Source: Bimastos eiseni (lineage: Eukaryota; Annelida; Clitellata; Crassiclitellata; Lumbricidae). From it: a stretch of DNA of 64,000 nucleotides. Shown in pieces: positions 55,291 through 64,000 of the stretch. The notes beneath the pieces are model-generated. The model worked only from the letters and a program-made list of their open reading frames with translations, was not told where the DNA came from and searched no databases. The translations under genes were made by a program, and so were the position numbers. The stretch's first letter is position 1; each line of letters begins with the position of its first letter. The stretch covers positions 5,537,857-5,601,856 of the forward strand of contig OY365810.1 of NCBI GenBank assembly GCA_959347315.1, written 5' to 3'.

Positions 55291-57060
55291 GATTAGGCTA
55301 TGAATAGAGGGCATTCCTGCATTAGAGAGGATGAGAGAAATGACATTCGATGGTTCATGTCAGATGATTCAACAATGACTAGTCGTGTTACAGTTGATTC
55401 GATGTGTTGACTATCTGCTGCTGCTATGAAGTAGAATAAAGACAAGTTCATTGATCAACACATTGACTTCGTCTGTACTTCAGTGCCTTTCGATCTCGTA
55501 GCAATCTAGAAAACCTTCGGCAGACCGATTAGGTCTTATCCAGCGGACGATCAAGAAAACGAGGCTCCTGAGGGTACCAGAATTTAGAGGGAGCCGAATT
55601 TTGCCAAAGCGTTTGTCGAATCCTGCAACTGTCTGGCCTACGGTCGATACCGACCTGATAGGGTTTGGCCACAATTATATTGTAGTCAATATTGTAATTC
55701 AAAATAATCTATTCTAATTAAATAAAATTACCAAAGAACGTTTCTGACAAGCTATTTTCTGTTGGGTCACGCAAACAAATATTTATTTAATTGGGGTAAC
55801 ATCAAAAATGTAGTCTGGACACCGCAGCCTTAGCTACCAATTGTATTATAAAGAAAACAATTCTAACATTCGGCTTCTATACATATTCATAAAATTTTCA
55901 AGCAAAGACCAAATTAAAGAAATTATTTGCAACCGTCGATGCCATTCGCATAAATGACATGCTAAATTACTGTACATGAGGACATAAGTCTGAGGCGCGA
56001 TCTTATTAGTACGCGATCTTAATAGGCTGCGAGCTTTTGTGTTGCGACCTTTTATACCGCAATCTTGTTGCCCGCGATCTTATTAGTCTGCGATCCTATT
56101 AGTCTGCGATCTTTTGTGTTGCGACCTTTTGTGCGCGACCATTTGAGGCGCGAACTCTCGTGCGCAATCTCTTCTACGTAATACCGTAGAGGAAAGCAAT
56201 AACTGCAGCAATCTTCAGAAGCATAGCCTTGACTTTTGGAAAAACGCCACGGCCAGGGAATGTGAGAACGTCAGAAGGTCTCAAGTGATGTCTTGGATGG
56301 GGTTATGCTCCCAACGTGGTCTTCGGCTTAGTTCCAACCGACAACTCATTTTGAGCATTTGCTGCCATTTTATTTTGCCAAAATAATCTTTTGATATTGC
56401 GCATACAAGCCTAATATTTAATGTATATCTACATGGATCAATCAGTTATATAATTGAAGTTCATCAGGATGCAACCAACACGCTGTTCAGGATGTTCACT
56501 TAAGCAGGGAGATTCATCTTTCTAAATATCTGGCAAACAATGGTAAGTAGTTCCGATCAATGAACTACGTTTTCAGGGAAACAGGGATATCTCATGAACT
56601 CATAATATCAATCAACTCTTAAGAAAGTTTCTGTCGTCGTGACATTCGTGTTATCTATCTCCCGATTTGCATGAACAAGCCAATCAATAACGGATGTGAA
56701 ATAAAAGTTCGTTTGACCTACTCAGAGATCATGATTAAAAATGTCATGCTCTGTTCGTACCTCTTCAATTGTCAAATGGCTATTATTGTAAAGAGATACG
56801 TGACAACAGTCGACTTTTAAGTTTAAAAATTTCCTTTAAGATATCTTTATATATTTATTGAGCGTTTTGAAAAGAATGATGAGACGAAAAAGTTATTTTG
56901 TTCATAAGCCATAATTAGGTTGTGCGGGAGAATTATTCGTTATAAGCGCTATGCGGATCTTTACAATAAACTGACTTGATATCGAGTACATGAACTCCAT
57001 GATCACTTTTAATTTGACTATAACTGATCAGATCACAGCCTACAAAACACAATGACTGAC

Positions 57061-57171
57061 CTGTTTCACAGCTTGAATCAGTGTATCCCGATTCACAGAT
57101 GCATGCATATTTGTTTACTTCCTCAATACATGTTCCATATACACACGGATTTGACTCGCATTCGTCGATTT
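57061..57171 (-). CDS. EGF exon 6 of the array
   Basis: 111 bp, phase 1-1, encoding [19 protein letters not shown] and [16 protein letters not shown] with six cysteines. Directly beyond its acceptor (GCTACAG) a deletion has fused CAATTGTCCATAGG, sequence from another part of the unit. The pyrimidine tract is lost and the distance to exon 7 is only 427 bp. Splicing of this exon may be impaired. Confidence 0.8.
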
Positions 57172-57487
57172 CTGTAGCAATTGTCCATAGGTCATTATTG
57201 GCTTCAATGTAATGAAATATGTGACAACAGTCGACTATTTAGTTTAATTACTTACTTTAAATATTAGTATCTGGCTAGTGATGGCTTTGAAGACAGAGAT
57301 GCGACGAATAATTTATTTTGTTCATAAGCCATAATTAGCTTGTCCAGCCGACAATATCCGTTCATTGCGCTATGCGGATCTACAGCGACTAGATTAACGA
57401 ATTTTATTTGCAGTGAATGAACCCTGCGATCACCTGAAATTTGATCATAATGGATCAGATGACAACCTAATAGACTCAAAGACTGAC

Positions 57488-57598
57488 CTGTTTCACAGTT
57501 TGAACCACTGTATCCCGATTCACAGACGCATACGTATTTGTTTATCTCCTCATTACATGTTCCATTGACACATGGGTATGACTTGCATTCGTCGATTT
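57488..57598 (-). CDS. EGF exon 7 of the array
   Basis: 111 bp, phase 1-1, encoding [19 protein letters not shown] and NKYVCVCESGYSGSNC. Six cysteines; acceptor TTTCCTCTACAG and donor GTCAGT are good. The open frame runs on into the flanking introns, which does not reflect the mature protein. Confidence 0.88.
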
Positions 57599-58521
57599 CT
57601 GTAGAGGAAAGATATAACTGCAAAGAATCTTGGGTAGTATAATCTTGACTATTGAAACAAAGCCACGGCCAGAGGCCGTGAGAGCGTCAGAAGCTGCCTA
57701 GAGTTACCTTGATTGGGATTATTCTCCCATCGTGGTCTTAGTCGGAGTTACAGCTGACAACGGATTTTGAACACTTGCTGTCATTTTATTTTGCCAAATT
57801 CACCTGTTCTTATTGCGCATACTAACGCAATATTTAATGATTATCTGCATGGGTCCATCACCTAAATAATCAAATAATCGAAGCTCATCAGCATGCAACT
57901 AAAGACGCCTAGTGTAGGTTCTTATACATGATATGCTCACCTAACCAGCTAGATTCATACCTCTACATGTCTAGCAAACAATGTTTCGTAACTCCGATCA
58001 ATACAAAACATTTTCAAGGAGATGTGGATCTCTTTCAAACTGATATTTTCAATCAAATCAAAAAAAGTTTCGATCATCGCAACGTCAAAATTGTGCATCT
58101 CCTTATTTGCATGAACAAGCCAATCAAAAACGGATGTGAAATAAATGTTCGCTAGGCCTACTCAGAGATCTTGATTGACCATACCATGCATTGTTCAATG
58201 TTCATACCTCAAAAAGGGCCCGTTGACCATTATTGTCTTTCATAAGAAGAAATATGTGACAACTGTCGACTAATTAGTTTAAATACTCATCTTAAAATAT
58301 GTATATCTGTTTATTAAGTGTTTTGAAGAGTGTTACTATGAATAATTTGTTTCGTTCATGAGCCATAATTGAATTGACCAGGAGACATAATATGTTCATA
58401 GAGCTATGCGGATTTATAGCAACGCGATTAACGACTTCCATTTCCAATAAATGAACTCCGCCATCACCTTAAATTGATTGTAACGGAATAGAATAACAGC
58501 CTAATAGACTCACAGACTTAC

Positions 58522-58632
58522 CTGTTTCACAGTTTGAACCATTGTATCCCGATTCACAGATGCATACATATTTGTTTACTTCCTCATTGCATGTTCCATG
58601 GACACATGGATTTGACTTGCATTCGTCGATAT
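58522..58632 (-). CDS. EGF exon 8 of the array (A type)
   Basis: 111 bp, phase 1-1, encoding [19 protein letters not shown] and [16 protein letters not shown], with a perfect donor GTAAGT. Its downstream intron (minus strand) shares variants with exon 10, for example the GAATAGAATAACAGCC stretch. This marks it as the A half of the dimer repeat. Confidence 0.9.
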
Positions 58633-59461
58633 CTGTAGAGGAAAGATATAACTGCAAAGAGTCTGCGAAAGTATAACCTTGACTATAAAAACAATGTCAC
58701 GACCATGGTCAACCCAGTCTGAGCAACTGCTGCCATTTTACTTTGACAAATTTCGCTTCTGATATTGAGCATACTAACGTAATATTTATTTTATATATCT
58801 ACATGAGTCTATCAGTAATATAATCGAAGCTCATCAATAGGCAAATAAAAACGGCTTGTGTAGTTTGCTGGACTGTATTTGTTCACTTAAGTAGGGAGAT
58901 TCGTCCCTCTAACAATCGAGAAAATAATGCTTTTTAACTCCGATCATTAAAATACGTTTTCAGGGAAACATAGATCTCTCATGAACTGATAATATCAATT
59001 AAAACTTAAGAAAGTTTCGATCATCGCGACACCTGTGTTATCCATCACTCGATTTGCACGAACAAGACAATGAATTAGGAATGCGAAATAAATGTTCGTT
59101 AAGCTTACTAAGAGATCATGATCATCCATGCCATGCGTTGTTCATACCTCAGCAATTGTCCATAGGCTAATAATGGCTTTTATAATATAAACATAAGAAA
59201 ACAGTCGAATATTTTGTTTTAAACTTACTTTAAAATGTGACTGCCTGTATGCTTCGCTTCTTAAAGACAGTCACACGAGAAATAATTTATTTCATTCATA
59301 AGCCATAATAAGCTTGTATAGCAGACATAATTCGTTCATAACTATATGCGGATCTACAGCGACACGATTAACGAATTTTATTTCCACTGAATGAATTCCG
59401 CGATCACCTTAAATTTGATTATTACGGATCAGATGACAGTCTAATAGACTGAAAGATTGAC

Positions 59462-59572
59462 CTGTTGCACAGTTTGAACCACTGTATCCCAATTCACAGA
59501 TGCATGCGTATTTGTTTACTTCCTCATTGCATGTTCCATGGACACATGGATTTGACTTGCATTCGTCGATAT
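59462..59572 (-). CDS. EGF exon 9 of the array (B type)
   Basis: 111 bp, phase 1-1, encoding [19 protein letters not shown] and [18 protein letters not shown]. Six cysteines. The acceptor is a weaker CTAAAG, with a purine-interrupted tract (TTTCTTCTAAAG). Groups with exons 11 and 13 by flanking sequence (CAGTCTAATAGACT). Confidence 0.87.
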
Positions 59573-60478
59573 CTTTAGAAGAAATCAATCACTGCAAAGA
59601 ATCTTTGGAAGTATAACCTTGACTTTTGGAACAACGCCACGGCCAAAGGCTGTGAGAGCGTAAAAAGCTCCCTATCGTTAACATGATTGTGATTATTCTC
59701 CCATAGTGGCCCTCGCCGGATTTCCAGCCGACAACGGATTTTGAACAGTTCATGCCATTATATTTAGCCAAATTCTCATTTTGTTATTGCGCATACCAAC
59801 CTAATATTTAAATTATTTCTACATGGCTCACTTAAATAATCGCAGCTCATCAGCATGCAAAAAAAGTCCGGTGCAGGTTCAGATACATGATATGTTAACG
59901 TAAGTAGCTCGATTCATGCTTCTAAAAATCTAGCAAACAGTTAACTCGTAACTCCGATCAATACAGTACATTTTCAAGGAAACATGGAACTCTCTTAAAC
60001 TGATAATTTCAATCAATCCTTAGGATTGTTTCGATCATCGCGACATCGATGATATCTATTTCTCGATTTGCATGAACAATCCAATCAATATCAGATGAGA
60101 AATAGATGTTCGCTAGGCCTGTATTCAGAGATCATCATTGATCATGCCATGCATTGGTCATACCTCAACAAATGTCCGTAGGCCATTATTGTCTTTCATA
60201 TAATGAAATATGTGACAACAGTCGACTATTTAATTAAATTAATTACTTTAAAGTATCTCTATCTGTTTATTGAGCGTTTTGAAGAATGCTACGACGAATA
60301 ATTTATTTCGTTCATGAGCCGTAAATGGATTGTCCATGAGACATAAATTCGTTCATAGCGCTATGCGGATTTATGGCGACGCGAATAACGACCTCCATTT
60401 CCAATAAATGAACTCCGCCATCACCTTAAATTGATTGTAACGGAATAGAATAACAGCCTAATAGACTCACAGACTTAC

Positions 60479-60589
60479 CTGTTTCACAGTTTGAACCATT
60501 GTATCCCGATTCACAGATGCATACGTATTTGTTTACTTCCTCATTACATCTTCCATGGACACACGGAGTTGACTTGCATTCGTCGATAT
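60479..60589 (-). CDS. EGF exon 10 of the array (A type)
   Basis: 111 bp, phase 1-1, encoding [19 protein letters not shown] and [16 protein letters not shown]; donor GTAAGT. 1957 bp from exon 8, its closest relative. Confidence 0.9.
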
Positions 60590-61395
60590 CTGTAGAGGAA
60601 ATATATAACTGCAAAGAATCTACGGAAGGATAACCTTGACTATTATAACAATGTCAACGCATTCTGGGCAATTGCTGCCATATCATTCTGACAAATTTAG
60701 CCTTTGTTCTTGAGCATACTAACGTACCAATTAAACGTGTATCTACATAGGACTATCAGGGAAAAAATCTAAGCTCATCAGAAGGCTAATAAAAACGACC
60801 GGTGTAGTTTCCTGAACTGTATATGTCCACATAAGTAGGGAGATTCACCCTTCGAGCAAACAATGCTTAATAACACCAATCATTAAAATACGACTGCAGG
60901 GAAACATGGATCTCTCGTGAACTGACCATATCAGTTAACACTTAAGAAAGTTTCGATCATCGCGACACCAGTTTAAGTTATCTATCACTCAATTTGCACG
61001 AATAAGCCAATGAATTACGGTTTGAACTAAATGTTCGTTAGGTCTACTCAGAGATCATGATCAACTATTCCATGCATTGTTCATACCTCAGAAATTGTGC
61101 ATAGGCTAATATTGGCTTTTATGTTGTGATATATGTGACAGCAGTCAAATATATTGCTTCTAACTTCCGTTAAATACCATTGTCTGTATATTGCGCTTTT
61201 TGAAGACAGTTATACGACGAATAATTTGTTTCGTTCATAAGCCATTATAAGCGTGCATAGCAGACATAATTCGTACAGAGCGCTACGCGGATCTAGAGCG
61301 AATTACGAATTTTATTTCCAGTGAATGAACTTCGCGTTCACCTTAAATTTGATTATTACGAATCAGATGACAGTCTAATAGACTCAAAGACTGAC

Positions 61396-61506
61396 CTGTT
61401 TCACAGTTTGAACCATTGTATCCCAATTCACAGATGCATGCGTATTTGTTTACCTCCTCATTGCATGTTCCATGGACACATGGATTTGACATGCATTCGT
61501 CGATTT
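61396..61506 (-). CDS. EGF exon 11 of the array (B type)
   Basis: 111 bp, phase 1-1, encoding [19 protein letters not shown] and [16 protein letters not shown]; acceptor TTTCATCTGCAG, donor GTCAGT. The CELGY variant is shared with exon 9, 1934 bp away. Confidence 0.9.
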
Positions 61507-62406
61507 CTGCAGATGAAAGCCATCACTGCAAAGAATCTTTGGAAGTATAACCTTGACTTTTGGAACTACGCCACGCCAAAGGCTGTGAGAGCGTCAGAAG
61601 CTCCCCAGCGTTCACTTGATTGGGATTATTCTCCCATCGTGGTCTTAATCGGAGTTCCAGCCGACAACGTATTTTGAACACATGCTATCATTTTATTTTC
61701 TCAAATTCACCTTTTGTTAATGCGCATACTAACCTAATATTTAACGTATATATACATGGGTCTATCATTTAAATAATCGAAGCTCATCGGCATGGAAATA
61801 AAAACTCCGGTGTAGGTTCCAGTTCATGATATGTTCTTTTAAGTAGCTAGATTCATGCTTCCAAATATCTAGCAAACAACTCTGCCTAACTCAGTTCAAT
61901 TGAATACAGTTTCAGGGATCTCTCCTGAACTGATATCTTAAATCAGGTCTTAAGAAAGTAGTGTTTAACGCACAATCAATGTTATTTATCTCTCTATTTG
62001 CATGAACAAGCGAATCAATAACAGATATGAAATAAATGTTCGCTAGGCCTATTCAGATATCATGATTGACCATGCAATGCATTGTTCATACCTCCAAATA
62101 TGTCCTTAGGCCAATATTTTCTTTCAACGTAATGAAATACGTGACAACAATCGACTATTTAGTCTAATTACTAAGTTAAAAAAATCCATCTCTGCTTACT
62201 GAGCGTTTTGAAGAGTGATACAACGAATAATTTATTTCGTTCATGAGCCATAATTGGATTGTCCAGAAGACATAATTCGTTCATAGCGCTATATGGATTT
62301 ACAGCAACGCGATTAACGACCTCCATTTCCAATAAATGAACTCCGCGATCACCTAAAATTTGACCGTTATGGAATAGACGACGGCCTATTAGACTCAAAG
62401 ACAGAC

Positions 62407-62517
62407 CTGTATCACACCTAGAACCATTGTATCCCGATTCACAGATGCATACGTATTTGTTTACTTCCTCATTACATCTTCCATATACACATGGATCTGA
62501 CTTGCATTCATCGATAT
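62407..62517 (-). CDS. EGF exon 12 of the array (A type)
   Basis: 111 bp, phase 1-1, encoding DIDECKSDPCVYGRCNEEV and [18 protein letters not shown]; donor GTCTGT. Shares VxGRC with exon 10, 1928 bp away. Confidence 0.9.
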
Positions 62518-63350
62518 CTGTAGAGGAAAGATATAGCTGCAAAGAATCTATGGAAGTATAACCTTGACTATTATAACAATGTCAAGGCCATGGGTCACGC
62601 ATTCTGAGCATTTGCTGTAATTTTACTTTGACAAATTTAGCCTTTCTTATTGAGCATACTAACCTAATATTTAATGTATATCTACATGGGTCTATCAGTA
62701 ATATAATTGGAGCTCATCAGTAGGCAAATAAAAACGACCGGTGTTGTCTCATGTGCTGTATATGCTCACTTAAGCAAGGAGATTCATCATTCTAACAATT
62801 GAGCAAACAGTGCGTAGTAACTCCGATCATTAAAATACGTTTTCAGGGTAACATGGATCTCCCATGAACTAATAATATAAATTAACACTTTCGAAGGTTT
62901 CGATTATCGCGGCATCGGTGTTATCTGTCACTCGATTTGCACGAACAAGCCAATGAATTACGGATGTGAACTAAATGTTCGTTTGGTCTACTCAGAGATC
63001 ATGATTAACCGTGCCATGCATTGTTCATACCTCAGCAACTGTCCATAGGCCAATGTTGGCTTTTATGTTGTGATATATGTGACAACAGTCGAATATTTTG
63101 TTTTTAACTTCCTTTAAAAAACTCTATGTTGCTGTCTGTATATTGCGCTTTTTGAAGACAGTGATACGACGAATAATTTATTTCTCTCAAAAACCAAAAT
63201 AAGCTTGTATAGTAGACATAATTCGTTCATAATGCAATGCGGTTCCACAGCGACACGATTACCAAATTTTTTTCAGTGAATTAACTCCGCGATCACCTTA
63301 AATTTGATTACAGCGGAATAGAAGACAGTCTAATAGACTCAAAGAATGAC

Positions 63351-63461
63351 CTGTTTCACAGTTTAAACCACTGTATCCCGATTCACAGATGCATGCGTAT
63401 TTGTTTACTTCCTCATTGCATGTTCCATGGGCACATGGATTTGACTTGCATTCGTCGATTT
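63351..63461 (-). CDS. EGF exon 13 of the array (B type)
   Basis: 111 bp, phase 1-1, encoding [19 protein letters not shown] and [16 protein letters not shown]; donor GTCATT is weaker than in the other copies. 1955 bp from exon 11. The array continues to the window edge, since intron sequence of the usual type runs to 64000, so more exons are expected to the right. Confidence 0.9.
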
Positions 63462-64000
63462 CTGTAGAGGAAAGCAATCACTGCAATTATTCTTGGGAAG
63501 TATAACCTGGACTCTTGGATCAACGCCACGGCCAAAGGCTGTGAGAGCGCCAGAATCTACCTAGCGTTAACTTGATTGGGATTATTCTCACATTGTGGTA
63601 TTCCTTGGTGTTCTGGCCGACAACGGATTTTGAACAATTGCTGTACTTTTATTTTGCAAAATTTACCTTTTGTTATTGCGCATACCAACCTAATATTTAA
63701 CATATATATGCATGGGTCTATAGCTTAAATAATCGAAGCTCATGAGCATGCAAAATAAAAACGTCCGGTGTATGTTCCTATACATGATACGTTCACTTAC
63801 GTAGCTAGAATCTTTCCTGTAAATGTCTAGCAAACATTGCTTCGTACCTCCGATCAATACAATACATTTTCATAAATACATGGATCTCTCTTAAACAGAT
63901 ATTTTAAATCAGGTCTAAAGAAAGTTTTATTCGTGGCGACATCAATGTTATCTAACTCTCGATTTGCATGAACAAGCCAATCAATATCAGATGTGAAATA

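Larger units (their letters stand above)
52850..56185. mobile_element. Element D: GCGATCTTATTAG-word inverted-repeat element
   Basis: A 3.34-kb relative of element C without its LINE. Target duplication GTAGATGG/GTAGAGGA (52842-52849, 56186-56193). The left end starts GTATTCGTCAATAGGGCC, followed by ACAGATCGCAATACGAAAGA words (52870-52990). The right end reads GCGATCTTATTAGTACGCGA (55995) to TCTACGTAATACC. Internal CATCAATCCAGGTTCC minisatellite units lie near 53190. No transposase was recognised. Confidence 0.85.
56194..64000 (-). repeat. Tandem EGF-exon array, dimeric higher-order repeat
   Basis: Units of 0.92-1.03 kb each carry one 111-bp exon plus the same intron landmarks in order: ACAATTGCTGAGGTATGAAC-type, CATGATCTCTGAGTAG, CTTGTTCATGCAAATCG, and an intron block around GGAACTCCGGC (minus strand). 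From exon 8 rightwards the units alternate in two types, with same-type spacing of 1928-1957 bp and adjacent spacing of 917-1017 bp. The stretch between exons is intron without other genes. Confidence 0.88.

Noticed and set aside
1..64000. CRISPR array or bacterial-type operons
   Set aside because: The short-word arrays have no unique spacers of constant length, and the coding evidence is eukaryotic throughout (splice sites, LINEs, Polinton).

Overview
This is a window of animal nuclear DNA, most likely from a marine invertebrate. It is AT-rich, intron-bearing and crowded with repeats. It carries 111-bp calcium-binding-EGF exons with spliceosomal borders, many non-LTR (LINE) remnants of the CR1/L2/jockey groups, hAT, Tc1/mariner and Helitron traces, and an almost complete but decayed Polinton/Maverick. 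Phylum cannot be settled from the sequence alone. No bacterial operons, tRNA/rRNA genes or CRISPR arrays were seen.

Region 1 (1-23.5 kb) is a graveyard of mobile DNA. It holds the right end of a second Polinton (1-1.6 kb), microsatellites, a long minus-strand LINE (3.5-7.1 kb) broken by a hAT-type element with an 8-bp target duplication (4469-5373) and by an LTR-like block. It also holds a Helitron-like end (about 10.46 kb), several L2/CR1 reverse-transcriptase fragments (8.5, 12.6-14.0, 20.3-21.8 kb), and one candidate host exon with good splice sites coding a membrane span (15111-15213, minus).

Region 2 (24077-40136) is one Polinton inserted in an intron of the EGF gene. It has AG...CT termini, inverted repeats of about 250 bp and a 6-bp target duplication (GATTCA/AATTCA). 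Neighbouring repeat units supply the empty site. Its genes are PolB with an N-terminal SAP-like segment, an adenain-like cysteine protease and a fibre-like protein with discoidin-like domains (all +); then a penton-like protein, the major capsid protein, several small virion-type proteins and the packaging ATPase (all -); and finally a zinc-ribbon/PLA2-like/integrase-chromodomain reading frame (+). Almost every gene has stops, frameshifts or a lost catalytic residue, so the copy looks dead. Its left inverted repeat is split by a 3.95-kb element (24206-28158, 8-bp target duplication AACCAAAG), which holds a hAT (24517-25930), which in turn holds a Tc1/mariner transposase end (25301-25546).

Region 3 (23.5 kb and 40.1-64.0 kb) is the host locus: a minus-strand tandem array of a single EGF exon type. 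Thirteen copies are visible, eleven of them full length with six cysteines. All full-length exons are 111 bp and phase 1-1, in units of about 0.95-1.0 kb that alternate as an A/B dimer of about 1.94 kb in the right part. Two related elements (42129-47561 and 52850-56185) sit at exactly the same point in the splice-acceptor tract of two of these exons, so the unit was duplicated with the element already in it. LINEs then landed in one element (44.2-46.4 kb) and in an intron (48.8-52.2 kb).

A recurring theme is elements whose ends are tandem arrays of a short word, facing inwards as inverted repeats and often nested one inside another (GGACAAAATGGTA, GGACATTTCCCC, GCGATCTTATTAG, TAGTTATAACTAC, GAGACCGAGAC and others). 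Several of these show 8-bp target duplications and some have hAT-like CAGTG ends. They are the best candidate here for something poorly described.
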